NCBI GenBank assembly: GCA_033032865.1
Contig: JAWHQI010000065.1
Coordinates: 6,262,001-6,326,000, forward strand
DNA length: 64,000 nt
Reading direction: 5' to 3'
DNA from: Dactylorhiza incarnata
Taxonomy: Eukaryota; Streptophyta; Magnoliopsida; Asparagales; Orchidaceae
Both the position numbers and the translations under genes were made by a program. Below are positions 32,447-44,369 of the stretch, piece after piece; the stretch's first letter is position 1, and each line of letters opens with the position of its first letter. The notes below the pieces were generated by a model. That model ran no database searches, had not been told where the DNA came from, and saw only the letters and a list, made by a program, of their open reading frames with translations.

Positions 32447-33780
32447 TAGGAAGTGTTGAAGTTCTCCACCCTCAGTTGTTCCGGGGCAGTGCTCAGTTCC
32501 CTCCATCTCAGGTTGAGTTCGACTGGACCAGGGATGTTGAGTTCCCTGCATCTCAAGTCGAGTTTGGCTCGACTAGAGATGTTGAGTTCCCTCCATTTCA
32601 GGTTGTGTTCGACTCGACTAGAGATGTTGAGTCCCCACCATCTCAGGTCGAGTTCGGCTTAACTAGAGATGTTGAGTTCCCTCCATCTCAGGTTGAGTTT
32701 GACTCGACTAGAGATGTTAAGTTACCTCCATCTCAGGTCGAGTTCATCTCGACTGGAGATGTTGAGTTCCCTCCATATCAGGTTGAGTTTGACTCGACTA
32801 GAGATGTTGATTTCCCTCCATCTCAGGTTGAGTTCGGCTCGACCATGGATGTTGAGTTCCCTCCATCTCAGGTCGAGTTCGGCTCGACTAGAGATGTTGA
32901 GTTCCCTCCATCTCAGGTTGAGTTCGACTCAACTAGAGATGTTGAGTTCCCTCCATCTCAGGTTGAGTTCTGCCAAACTAGAGATGTTGAGTTCCCTCCA
33001 TCTCAGGTCGAGGTCGGCTCGACTAGAGATGTTGAGTTCCCTCCATCTCAGGTTGAGTTCGACTCAACTAGAGATGTTGAGTTCCCTCCATCTCAGGTTG
33101 AGTTTGACACGACTAGAGATGTTGAGTTCCCTCCATCTCAGGTCGAGTTCGGCTCGACTGGAGATGTTGAGTTCCCACCATCTCAGGTTGAGTTTGACTC
33201 GACTAGAGATGTTGAGTTCCCTCCATCTCAGGTTGAGTTCGGCTCGACCAGGGATGTTGAGTTCCCTCCATCTCAGGTCGAGTTCGGCTCGACTAGAGAT
33301 GTTGAGTTCCCTCCATCTCAGGTTGAGTTCGGCTCAACTAGAGATGTTGAGTTCCCTCCATCTCAGGTTGAGTTCGGCTCAACTAGAGATGTTGAGTTCC
33401 CTCCATCTCAGGTTGAGTTCGGCTCGACTAGAGATGTTGAGTTCCCTCCATCTCAGGTTGAGTTCGGCTCGACTAGAGATGTTGAGTTCCCTCCATCTCA
33501 GGTTGAGTTCGGCTCGACTAGAGATGTTGAGTTCCCTCCATCTCAGGTTGAGTTCGGCTCCACTAGAGATGTTGAGTTCCCTCCATCTCAGGTTGAGTTC
33601 TGCTCAACTAGAGATGTTGAGTTCCCTCCATCTCAGGTTGAGTTCGGCTCTACTAGAGATGTTGAGTTCCTTCCACCTCAGGTCAAGTTCGACTCGACTG
33701 GAGGTGTTGAGTTTTTCTCCACCTCAGGTCGAGTTCGACTCGACTGGAGGTGTTGAGTTTTTCTCCACCTCAGGTCGAGT
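32447..33780 (+). repeat. 45-bp tandem array (about 29 copies) in LARD 2
   Basis: The unit contains GTTGAGTTCCCTCCATCTCA and GGTTGAGTTCGGCTCGACTA. Central copies (33240-33660) are the most uniform, the edges more degenerate, as expected from unequal exchange. Two frames are open through it only because the unit has no stop. The unit aligns with the reverse complement of the LARD 1 unit, sharing GTTGAGYTCGGCTC and a flanking CTCC block. Confidence 0.88.
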
Positions 33781-34500
33781 TTAGCTCGACCAAAGGTGCT
33801 AAGCTTTCTCCACCTCCAGTTGAGCTTGGCTCACATGAGGGTTGTTAAGTGGAGAAAGGTTCGCTTTCCACCTCATGTCGAGTTCGTCTCGACTAGAGGT
33901 GTTGAGTTTTCCTCCACCTCAGGTCGAGTTTAGCTCGACCAAAGGTATTGAGCTTTATCCACCCCCAGTTGAGCTCGGCTCACAGGAGGGTTGTTAAGTG
34001 GAGAAAGGTTTGCTTTCCACCTCAGGTCGAGTTCGGCTCAACTAGAGATGTTGAGTTTTCCTCCACCTCATGTCGAGTTTAGCTCGACCAAAGGTGTTGA
34101 GCTTTCTCCACCCCCAGTTGAGCTCGGCTCACATGAGGGTTGTTAAGTGGAGAAAGGTTCTCTTTCCACCTCAGGTCGAGTTCGGCTCGAATAGAGGTGT
34201 TGAGTTTTCCTCCACCTCAGGTCGAGTTTAGCTCGACCAAAGATGTTGAGCTTTCTCCACCTCCAGTTGAGCTCGGCTCACAGAAGGGTTGTTAAGTGGA
34301 TAAAGGTTTGCCTTCCACCTTAGGTCGAGTTCGGGTCAACTAGAGGTGTTTGAGTTTTCCTCCACCTCAGGTCGAGTTTAGTTCGACCTAAGGTGTTGAG
34401 CTTTATCCACCTCAAGTTGAGCTCGGATCAAAGGAGAGTTGCTAAGTGGAGAAAGGTTCGCCTTCCGCCTCAAGTCAAATTCAGCTGAAAAGCTCGGCAA
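33781..34500 (+). repeat. higher-order tandem array (units about 160 bp, four copies)
   Basis: Units such as GTTGAGCTCGGCTCACA, GGGTTGTTAAGTGGAGAAAGG and CCACCTCAGGTCGAGTT recur from 33790 to 34480. They are made of diverged 45-bp-type subunits plus an added TTGTTAAGTGGAGAAAGG segment, so they look derived from the neighbouring array. Confidence 0.75.
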
Positions 34501-34599
34501 GAGTAACCCATCGGCAGGGCCCTCCGTAGATTCCCCTAAGGTCCCACCTACTCGTCAAATAGGTGGGTTGAACTTTCTTTCCGAGCTTAAGACAAGCTC

Positions 34600-34615
34600 G
34601 AAAAGAGCGGGATTG
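34600..34615 (+). other. polypurine tract of LARD 2
   Basis: GAAAAGAGCGGGATTG abuts the 3' LTR. Confidence 0.7.
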
Positions 34616-35483
34616 TGTACAACCCTCATTTTTTCCGAGTCGGTGTGACCCAATGTGGAAGAGGTCGTGATAGAGAGGGTGACCGTGACGCAGTTGATCG
34701 ACCCATCGGAGGTTGTCAAGATCGAGAAGAGAAGGCACGGGGGGGGGGGGGGGGTGGCAGACTTCCCCACTCGGACGATTGGACCTTGGGTCCACTTGCC
34801 CGAGTGTGGGGGGGGGGGGGGGGGGGGGGGGCGAGTGGACCATAGGTCCACTCGCTCAAAGTGGGGGGCGAGTGGACCTATGGTCCACTCGCCCCGGGCA
34901 GTTGGGCGAGTGGACCCATGGTCCACTCGCCCGGGGGGTTGAGTGGACCGCAAGGTCCACTCGCCCAGCCCGGGTGGTGGACCTTCGGTCCACTCTCCCG
35001 ACCTCCGGCAAGGGGGGGAGTGGACACCTCGTGTCCCACTCGCCCTCCTCTTGTGTTGATCATTTGTATTCGTGGTTGAGCTGCGGATAGCAGAATTGTG
35101 GCTATCCGCAGCCCAATTTTGGGAAGTCTATAAATAGAACCTCATGGGCACCTTGGGAAGGGTTGGTCTCCCCCTCCCCTCGCGTGTGTATTGAGAACAA
35201 GCACAACCCCCCTGTAAGTGAAGGTTGACGGTGAGGTGGACCTTAGTGCCCTCCAAGGTGCCCAGGCTCAGCATTGGCTTGGGAGGGGAAGCTCTCTTTG
35301 AACTTCCGGGTGTGTGGTGGGACCTCCACGCTGCAGCTAAAGGGGTTCATTTTTGGATTCAAGTGTTCTTCAAGGGCAAGGTCTTTCGGTTCTTAGCAAC
35401 TGGTCAAGGGTTCTAGCTTGGGTCAAGTAAGGGTTAGTTGCATCCCCCTTTCGAACGTCGAGACCAGTTCTCTGGTTTCAACA
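34616..35483 (+). repeat. 3' LTR of LARD 2
   Basis: It starts TGTACAACCCTC and ends TTTCAACA, 868 bp. G runs of 16 (34739-34754) and 24 (34808-34831), then alternating GGTCCACTCGCC and GGCGAGTGGACC motifs, precede CTATAAATA at 35128-35136. Confidence 0.88.
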
Positions 35484-36148
35484 CTATGCAAATCTAAGAT
35501 CTCTAAAGAAGCTTCTTTTTATCCAATTACAAGTTTAATTTTTATTTCTTTTTTTTTTTGAAAATTGATGTTATTTTATATTAACTGTATTGATCAAACT
35601 ATAAAATTGAAAAGAGTGCCTTGTATCTTCACATATTTTGTATTTGTAATGGCTTCTTGGGTTTACGATAACAACATCCCCTTGATAATATTGTTTTAAT
35701 ATGTATGCATCTGATTTTAAACTACTGGGTTGAAGGAGGAAGGATCCAAGGCCTATATTACATGAGTAAGGCTACTTGAGTTTACAAATTGGGATTATAT
35801 TCTCTTAAATGATAGCCTAATCTTTGGGTTGTCATCAAATAGGATTTAATTTTTTAACATTAGTATTCAAAGAAGGATTTTATTGACTTAAGAAATAGGA
35901 ATTTGATTTCATAATCTTCAACGATTCCTGGTAACTCCTTCCTAATTTGCTTCGATTAGGGATATGAATTTGGATGGCTTCTTGAATTCTCTGAACTAAC
36001 AAATTGACAACAATATTATTATTTGAATGGCTATATTTTGCTAATGAACTTATTACATTACCCAACATCATGTTTTGCACTTAAATAATTAAGCAATTGC
36101 ACGAACTGCACTCATGTAGGGTCGGGGCCCGTGTCGTTTCACTAACAT
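35484..36148. other. AT-rich host or unknown DNA, nothing recognised
   Basis: This stretch separates LARD 2 from LARD 3. No ORF, repeat or promoter is convincing. It may be one of the few pieces of pre-insertion sequence. Confidence 0.5.
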
Positions 36149-36929
36149 TGTTGGAACCAAGACTAAAATGTTGGAACCAAGACTTGGCCCCAACGAGGAG
36201 ATCGGACCCCTTAGAGGGGGAAGGTAGCACCTACTGATCCCGCGGAAGCAACAGACCAGAGACTAAGAGCTTAACACAGACCCTTGGCTACATCACGGAG
36301 GTCTCACCACACACCCGGAAGATCTTAGAGCGTTTCCCCTCCCAAGCCAAAGCTGAAGTTGGGCACCTTGGAGAGCATGAGGAGCTAACCAAAGAACCTA
36401 GGGAGGAAGAAGCCAAGAAACTGGAATCCTCTCCAAGGTTCCCTTCAAGGTCTATATATAGCTTTTCTAGTCTGGTCAGCTAATAACGGGATTCTGCCTT
36501 TTGGTTTTACTAAACGCACCCCAAATTGGCCTGCTAACAGCCAAACTCCGCTGGTTTGAAGGGCTATTGGCAGCGTACCAGGGGTACCAGGGTAAATTCA
36601 CATGCACCCCCTCTTGGGCGAGTGGCCCATGAAGGCGCCACTCGCCAGTCTCTCTGCGAGCTGGGCTTGCGAGATCCCCTCTTGCGAGCGGAGGGGAGCC
36701 CCCACTCGCCTCACCGGACTATCGCTGCGAGACCTTACCTGACTCGACCTGGCTAAATGCACCCCAGAGCGGTCTTCAAAACACTAATGTTGTCGCCTCT
36801 CGCTACTCGCGAGTGGGATCTCTGGTTTGCCTCTCCTAGCCTTAGCACGGTACTCTCCGCGAGTCTGTGAGTACCCCTTGAATTACCTGTGATTGATTCC
36901 TCCGCGAGTCGGTGAACACTGGTTGTACA
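36149..36929 (-). repeat. 3' LTR of LARD 3
   Basis: The outer end shows a short tandem duplication: TGTTGGAACCAAGACT at 36149 and again at 36169. Minus-strand CTATATATAG near 36452 is the TATA candidate. Upstream of it (36600-36925) CTCGCC, GGCGAG and CTCGCGAG motifs cluster. Confidence 0.7.
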
Positions 36930-37092
36930 CAATCCCCTATCTTCGCGAGATTATGTTAAACTCGTGAAGAAACATCCAACCCTTTGTGTTCGCCGGACGA
37001 GGATGAGCTGGCACGAATCTTTGGTGGGTCCTACCCCCAGTGCAATAAATACCAACGTCTCTGGGCGTCGAGGGACCCTTTTCTTCCTTCAT

Positions 37093-37340
37093 TTTTCTTT
37101 ATTACTCGCAACTGCATTTGCTGGGGATGCCTCTCTCGGAAGAAGCTCAAGCTCCCTTGGTAGCGTCCCGCGCGAGGGGCAATCGATCACCAAGCGACTC
37201 GCCCCCTGGGGCGCCCGACAAACTCCCCCCCCCCCCTCCCCCCCGTTCTGAAGTGAGCACAAGTCGTGCGACAATGCTTTGGGACGACACAGTCCTCCCT
37301 TCGGGACATGCTGGACGATCCTGCACTCGCCGGACAGGTA
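37093..37340 (+). other. antisense exon-like segment 1 inside LARD 3
   Basis: On the plus strand, opposite to the element, the frame MPLSEEAQAPLVASR, a proline run and RATMLWDDTVLPSGHAGR leads to CGGACAGGTACTCAG, a good splice donor at 37340/37341. A C run near 37225-37243 makes the frame uncertain. Extra ORFs on the antisense strand next to the 3' LTR are known in Tat-lineage gypsy elements, which would fit. I cannot identify the protein. Confidence 0.35.
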
Positions 37341-37389
37341 CTCAGATTCACATACCTTTTCTCTCCCATTTCTGTGATAACCTTCTAAT

Positions 37390-38825
37390 AGAGTATCTAG
37401 TTGCGGCCTAAATCACCTAGAGGGGGTGAATAGGTGATCTCTACTGCGATTGCGGAATAAAAAAATTTGCACAAACACAAAAAAAAAATCACAGCACAAA
37501 GACACAAGATTTATAGAGGTTCCCCAAGGGTGGGTACTCCTCTCTCCCGCTCCGCCTATCTAGCACTTCGGGCTAGCGTCGGCAACTTCACCAAAACTCG
37601 GATTTATCAACAAATCCTACACTCGGAGACAACGACTCCTACAAGCTCGGAGACAACACTCCTACAACTCGGAAGATAAACTTCCTACAACTCTGAGTAA
37701 ACAACTCCTACAACTCGGAGTAAACAACTCCTACAAAATAACTCGGAGTAAACAACTCCTATAGAAATAACTCGGAGTAAACAACTCCTACATAAATTAA
37801 ATAAAGTTTATAATGAAACTTCTCTTGAATCTCAATAGAGATTAACTTCAGATCTGGAGAGACTGAATCTTCTTCTTCCTTTAGAGTGGAAGCTTGGATC
37901 TTCAAGGATTAGGAAGAATGAAGAATCGGCAAACCTGATCTGAGTAGGCCCTTTGATTAAATTGAAAAGATCTTCAATATTGAGAGCAGCAACTTGATCA
38001 AAGGCCTTCTTATCTGAGAAATCTTTAGCACCACTGAAGAACGAAACCTGAGAGGCGCAGAAGTTAGATCTCAGAAAACTTCTCCAGCACGCGAGGAAGA
38101 AGACGGCTGACTTCTTCTTTTTCTTTTAACAATCGAGAGATATCTTCTATTTGCCCTAAAATAAAAGACTATTTATAGGGAAATCTCCAACGGCTCGGGC
38201 GACAGACAAGGAGGGGTCGCCACGTGTACTGTACATGTCGGCCAACCCTAATTTTGGAAAACGAAACTGAAATTTGAAATCCGTCTGTCCGTCATTCGTC
38301 GAGACTTCACGTGAACATTCGACGAATTGACTTAGCCACAAAAAAACACTGAACAACCCGTGAAAAACACCTTCTGTTTTCATTCGTCGGGAGTTCACGA
38401 GAACATTCGACGAATGGACTTAGCTGCAGATTTTCTTCACAAGACTGTCTTTTTGACTTCTGTTTGGATTCGTCGAGATTCGTTGGGAGTTTACGTGACA
38501 TCTCGACGAATTGACTTAGCAAAAATTTCTTTTCTTTTCCTGAAAACCTGCTCCACTCCTCAAGCTTGAAAACCTTCAGTTATGAGTATATGAAGTACAC
38601 CCCAAAAGAGAGATTACACATGGACCAACACTTTGTTGTGCACAACGAGGGATTACACTGTTTAGAACTGTGTTTGGTGATCCATTGCAACCTGACTTTG
38701 GTGTGCACTTAGCATTAAGACCTGCAAATACATAACTAGAGAACAACATCAAATACATCTCAATTCAACTTAGTTCACAGGAACACTTCTTCAAATCAAG
38801 GTAATTGTAGCTACAATACCCAACA
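37390..38825 (-). repeat. 3' LTR of Sirevirus-like element 3
   Basis: It matches the LTR at 44370-45816 but lacks the terminal TGAA at the left edge. TATA candidate (minus CTATAAATA) at 38170-38178; ATTCGTCGA / TCGACGAAT motifs at 38290-38520. Confidence 0.85.
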
Positions 38826-39180
38826 ATCTCCCCCTATTTGAAGAAGTCAGAACCTATGTACTGAGTTGAATTGCACTTAAATAAATATATATCAAATAGA
38901 TAAGGAGAGTTAAAAACTTAACTTTTTCAACTTTCTCTCCCTTTCAACTTTTGCTTTCAACTTTGCCAATTCTAACTTTGCCAATTCCTTCCAACTTCAA
39001 ATTCTCTTGCAAATTCAACTTCTCTCCCCCTTTCTGACTACTTCAGATAGGGAAGAAAAGGCATGAGAGCTCAAAGCTCCCCCTCAGCAACTGCATAGGA
39101 GTACACATTTGGGAGTATTTGTAGAATCAGCTCCCCCTCAATCTTTTCTCCCCCTTAGTCTTATCTCCCCCTTAGAGTTT
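38826..39180 (-). other. multiple polypurine tracts of element 3
   Basis: Plus-strand CTCCCCC blocks at about 38828, 39024, 39080, 39132, 39148 and 39167 are AGGGGGAG-type tracts on the element strand. Six tracts before the 3' LTR is the Sirevirus signature. Confidence 0.78.
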
Positions 39181-39240
39181 CAGTGCCTGGACTGATTTCC
39201 TAAGCTTTTCAGCAACCATACTATATTTCTTCTATGTTCT

Positions 39241-40853
39241 GGTCATGTACCATGAACATCCACTTGTCCAAATGCCTGATCAGAGTTTTGGTTGGCCTTT
39301 GGACATACCTGCAAACACAGATTAATACCCCTTAGGAGCCTAAAAGGATTTGGGTCCTAGGTTTCTGGTTAGATCAACACCACCCGGAGTGTTAACATTG
39401 CAAGGGGTCATTCTTACATTGTTAACCCGTGGAGTATTGAGGTTCCTGGGGTTAAACCAACAATCTATGGCGAAGTGACCAATCTTGCCACAACACCAAC
39501 AATCAAATCGATTGTATCTTCTCTTGTTATCCTGTTTTAACTTTTGAACGGGGAGTTTAGCAGGAGCAATATTCTTAGAAGTAGAAGCCTCGTGGTTGCA
39601 ACACACACATGACTCCTTCTCTTCATGAGATTTAGCAATAATTGATTTAATCTTTGGTGCTTTCTTAATAACTGATCCATGTACAAATGAACCATAATCC
39701 TTGGGGATTACTTTTTCATAAGGTGCCTTGAAACCAGTTGTTTCGAAGCATTGGGGACGGGTTTGATTTTGGTCAACCTTGCCCTTACCTTAACAGCTCT
39801 TTTCTTAGCAGCCTTACTACTTTCAGCCTTATGACCAAGGCCACTAACCTTCGCAGGAGCAGAAAATCTTTCAATGATTGGAAGAATAGTTTTTGGTTTG
39901 GAGAAGCTTTCAACTATCTTCCTTTCCACCACTAACTTTTCTTCTAATTCATTTATAAACTTCTCCTTAAGATTTAATAATTCAGTAGAGCTTTGAAGTT
40001 CATCTTTCAAGATTTGGACTTCATCTTTGAGAGGAGTTAATTTTTCAATTTCCTCCCTCAAATCTGATTCCATCGTCTTGAGAGATTTAATCTCTTTTGC
40101 TTGAGATTTGACTACCTTGCGGCATTTGTCAAATCCTTCCAAAACGGCTTTGTACTGAGTCATTAAATCTGAATCTACCTCTGAAGAATAGCCTTCATTT
40201 GCATTGGAGTCAGTTTCAGATGCATAAAGAGGAGTGTGCGAGTTTACCTTCCCTTTGTATGAGGAGACACTTCCTTCCTCATCTGAATGTGCCATAAGCC
40301 CAAAATAGGCTTCTTCATCTGAGCTTGACTTCCCTGAGTCACTGTCACTAAGAGTCTTGGTCTTCTTTGCTAAGAAGCTCTTTTCTTCTTTCCTTTTCCC
40401 CTTGAAGGATTTCTTCTCTTTCTTCTTTTTGTATGGACATTCCGTACTTATATGCCATGGCTTATTACAACAATAACAGACAATATCAGTCGAAACATGT
40501 TTATTCGGTTTGGTTTTATACCTGTCGTTGATGTGTTCTTTCTTGTGATGTTCATCATCACGCCTTGACCTTCTTTGGCTCCTTTTTCTGAGCAATTTCT
40601 TGAATTTCTTGGCGAGTGAAGAGAACTCTCCATCGGACATGTCTGAGCTTGATGAACAATCCACAGACTCATCGTCTTCATCTGACGGCTGTGTCTTTTC
40701 AAATGATCTAGCTTTACCTCTTCTTGACTCTTTGGCCTTCAGTGCCACAGAGTTCTCCCTTCCAGAAGTGGAGCATCCTTCTTCTTCAGCTTTTCTAATA
40801 CTCAGCTTTAGTTCATGTGAGAGAAGCTTGCCAAACAATATTTGTGGCTCCAT
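39241..40853 (-). pseudogene. gag: Gag C-terminal part and pol stub, element 3
   Basis: The frame from 40853 to 39708 reads MEPQILFGKLLSHELKL, a knuckle-like CYCCNKPWHISTEC in which the usual G before H is W, and the coiled-coil region (EEIEKLTPLKDEVQILKDEL). After a frameshift, 39606-39340 holds MCCNHEAS and the second knuckle CWCCGKIGHFAIDC. The boundary with pol again has TTTGCAGGTATGTCC (about 39307-39321). Pol ends after roughly 25 codons near 39241, where the deletion begins. Residues match element 1 closely. Confidence 0.8.
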
Positions 40854-43691
40854 TGATACGTTTTTTTAATTACGAAAGAGATGAAAGCTCTTTCTTCCTT
40901 TTCGATTCAACCTTGGGCAGACGTTTTCGAAGAGCCCCGCGAGTAATCCTACTTCGAGGAATTATCCGTTATCCTATCGAAGGATAGAAGTAACGGACTC
41001 TTTCTCTTTCGAAATATCGAGGATTCCTCCTCGGCCGCGTCCTTTGAAGGCTAAATGAAAAGAAGAAAAAAGCTACTTTACTTTTTAAAATTTAAATTGA
41101 AAGCTTTTTGAAAATATTGTCGCAACAATTTTTTAAGTAGTTGCAACAATTCTTTAAGAGCGTTTTAAAACTTCTTTTACCTTGAGCTAGTTGCAACAAC
41201 CAAAGAGGCGTTGCAACAATTTTTTAGTGTTTTTAAAAGAGTTTTAAAGAGTGCTTTAGAGAGAAAGCTTTTGGGTTTATGTAATTATCCGGACTAAAAT
41301 CAATAAAGGCAAGTGGACCTTATCGATAGTAGTATAGGATATTTCTTTTGAAATATCAAGGTCGTATTTTTCCAAGGTCGTATCGATTATTTCTACTTGT
41401 TAGGAACGCGCTATTATCTTATCGAGAAGAGTTTGAAGATTTTTATGATTTTATAGAAAAGTTAGTGACGAAAACGATAACTATCGCGGGCTTGGTGTGC
41501 GTTTAGCAAAAACCAAGAAAAGCGATGAAAAGAAAAAGAACGAAAACGTTAATTTGAAAAGTAGTTTTGCTTAGAAATTTTTAGGGTTTTATGAAACTAT
41601 AATGATAACTACGGCGATAATTAGCGATTGAGCGGGGCGCGTGATTAAGCAAAAAGCAAATATATAAAAGATAAAAGACGCACTAATTGAAAACGCACGC
41701 ACTCTACGGAATTAAAATTAAAGCGGTAAATTGCAGAAATTGAAGAAATGCGATCCCTACCCAAAGAGGTAGAGGGGAAATAAATGCGTGAGCAAGTCCT
41801 ATCCAAACGGATAGGCGGGAAATAAATGCGTGACGCAAATGGAAACTATTCGATTACAAAAAAGGCGCAAACTTTATACTCATACACACACACACTCTAC
41901 TTGAAATTGAAATCTAAATTAAAAGAAAGCAAAAATTTATACTCATACACACACACACTCTACTTTAATGAAATTTAATTAAAAATAAAACAAAACTAAA
42001 CTCATACACTCACACACACTAATATATATTCATCTAAAAATTACAACTAAGCTAAAAATATGAAAATTGCACTCATACACACACACACCCAAATTAAAAT
42101 GGACAAAACTAATTAAAATTACAAAATTACAAAAACTAAAAATAAAAAGAAAAAGACTAAAAAGAGAACAATTTTCACAAGAACAAAGGGAACAATTTTT
42201 ACAAAACAAGCTATTTTATTTTCATCATAAAAGGATTACAAAACAAGAGAGAGAAAGTGCACAAAATTATGAAAATTACAAAAGACTAGTTGGATCAAAA
42301 CCTTAAGAACAAGCTCTCAAAATTTTGAACCTTTAATACAATGGCCTACCCCCCTTATTTATAGAGGAATTGGGGGGGTGCATTAAGCAAAAAAAAAAGG
42401 GGCAGCTGGCTGCACATTGAGAGAAGCAAAATTTGTTTTGAGTTGAGGGGGGTGCGGTTAGCTGGAAGCATGTGGGGTGCGGTTAGGGAGCTGGAAGGGT
42501 GCAGCAGGTGGCGGGTTGAGCTGGAGGGGCGCGGGCAGGCGGATCGGGCAGCGGCGCGGGCAGGGCGGATCGGGCAGGGCGGATCGCTGGCACGGGCGCG
42601 GGCATGCGGATCGGGCAGCGGCGCGGGCAGGGCGGATCGGGCAGGGCGCGGGCAGCAGGGCAGGCGGATTTAATCCGGAGCAAAATTGAGCTTGCCCGGA
42701 TTCGATCCCAGGGTGGTTCCGGGGTCAACCAAGAGCAGAACCAGCGAGCCAAGTGGCTCCATCTGTAAAGTAAAGGGGTATTTTAAATATATTATGATCA
42801 GCACAGATATTTTTATTTTCATTTTAATTTAATTTACATAACTAATTATATGATTTAATATATATATGTTATTCTTTATTATAAATATATATGTTATTAT
42901 TATATATTATATACTATTATTATTTATATATTTACACATATACATATATAATACATATATTTATACACATACATATATATTTATACGATATTATTATTAT
43001 GTTAATAGCTTATACTACTATATTATTATATACATATACATATTACTATTTTTATTAAATATTACTATATATACTTATTATTATTATTATTGTATATACA
43101 TTCTTATCATTATTATAATATATATTTTATTATATATCTTATTTATTTATATATACACTTATTATTATTATATATTAACATATATGTATTTATTATTACA
43201 TATATACATAAATATATATGTATTAAAAATATCAATATTTATTTATACTTATAATATTTACATATAAGATAAAACAAGCTATTTATTTTAATAATTTGCA
43301 TATTGTATGTAGAAATACCCAACTTTTACTGCAATTCGTCGAAACATCCCGTGAAAACCCGTGAAATACGTGACGTCTCGTGGAATTCGTCCCGTGAAAT
43401 CTCGTGGAATCTCGTGGAATTTGTATAGATCTGTCCATATATATATATACTACTATAATTATTATATATATTTATATATTTCTTTATATTTATATTAAAT
43501 ACATAATACAAAGTTATTTCAAAATTTATTTTTATATAAGTATAATTACTTATTTTAACAAAATTTATATGAATATTTATAAACATATAAAAAGAAGTGA
43601 TTTATTCAATAATTTGTATGTAATATGTACAAAATTGCCCAAAATTAGGCTAGAAATTATACTAAAAATATGCATTATTTACTATTCATCA
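40854..43691 (-). mobile_element. solo LTR inserted in gag of element 3
   Basis: It runs TGATACG...TTCATCA on the plus strand (TG...CA both ways) and is flanked by a perfect TCCAT duplication (40849-40853, 43692-43696) within the gag codons. No interior is present, so it is a solo LTR of 2.84 kb. The length and TGATxx ends suggest a gypsy, perhaps Athila-like, parent. Minus-strand CTATAAATA at 42357-42365 gives the direction. Inside are ACTCATACACACACAC blocks (41880-42090), a GCGGATCGGGCAG array (42530-42660) and AT-rich DNA (42780-43690). Confidence 0.75.
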
Positions 43692-43696
43692 TCCAT

Positions 43697-44282
43697 CGTA
43701 GCCAACTTTCCGAATTCCTGGATAGCAATAGCCTTGGTATCCCATTCTTTCGTTAGGGATCTCAAGAACTTGTCATTTAGTTATCCAACGGTGAATTCCC
43801 GATCATAGTTCTTAAGACCGTTGACGATCTTAAAGAACTTCTCATAAAGTATCAGAAATGGAGTCTCTTGGATCTTGCTTGAATGCTTCGTATTCTTGGT
43901 TCAGCAATGATCTTCGGTCATCTCTCACTTCTTCAGTACCTTCCATAAGAACAACTATGGAGTCCCACATTTCCTTGGCAGACTTGCAGTGTATAAGATT
44001 TTGTAGCATTGAATCGTCCACTGCACCAGCAATAATGTTCTTTGCCTTCTTGTCCAAGATGACGAGGGCAATCTCATCTTTGTCTAGCTCCAACATTTTC
44101 TTGGGAATCATAATAGCTGAATTTATTGACGATGGCTTCATAGGAACATGGGGACCTTCCTCTACTATCTAAAAAATTCTTGGGTCGGTGGCTTCCATGT
44201 AGAACTTCATTCTTTCCTTCCACATAGGGAAATTCTCCTTAGAACAGACGAGCATCTTAGCAGAATCCTTGGATTTTTCCAT
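43697..44282 (-). pseudogene. gag: Gag N-terminal part, element 3
   Basis: It starts at ATG 44282 and matches the element 1 Gag (IMIPKKMLELDKDEIA, DDSMLQNLIHCKSAKEMW, LLNQEYEAFKQDPRDS). A TAG near 44166-44168 (expected Q) and a frameshift near 43845 (SISDTL, then a stop) break it, and the solo LTR then separates it from the rest of gag. Confidence 0.82.
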
Positions 44283-44356
44283 ATCAGACAAACTTGCTCT
44301 TGCAACTAGATTTAAGGATCTTGTTCAAGGTGTTAACCTTTTAACGAACAACCTCC

Positions 44357-44367
44357 CTCTGATACCA
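44357..44367 (-). other. primer-binding site, tRNA-iMet type (element 3)
   Basis: The minus strand reads TGGTATCAGAG, two bases from the LTR, as in element 1. Confidence 0.9.
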
Positions 44368-44369
44368 AT

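Larger units (their letters stand above)
22369..35483 (+). mobile_element. LARD 2: gypsy-like element with gag remnant, 5' LTR split by a copia element
   Basis: LTRs with TGTACAACCC...GGTTTCAACA ends, a tRNA-Phe primer-binding site, a decayed gag, three blocks of tandem repeats and a polypurine tract follow in order. Flanks are CTAGG (22364-22368) and CTATG (35484-35488), a 4/5 target duplication. No protease, RT or integrase is present. Gag resembles the Ty3/gypsy Retrotrans_gag family, and the tandem-repeat-rich 3' region suits the Tat/Ogre lineage, though lineage is an inference. Confidence 0.85.

Noticed and set aside
32476..33784. Two long overlapping frames (426 and 371 codons) of perfect 15-residue repeats, resembling a repeat protein
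   Set aside because: They exist only because the 45-bp unit is a multiple of three without stops. Two frames are open at once, units vary without codon bias, and the array lies in the non-coding part of a LARD.
42866..43267. A 133-codon Tyr/Ile-rich frame
   Set aside because: It is translated ATT/TAT low-complexity DNA inside a solo LTR.
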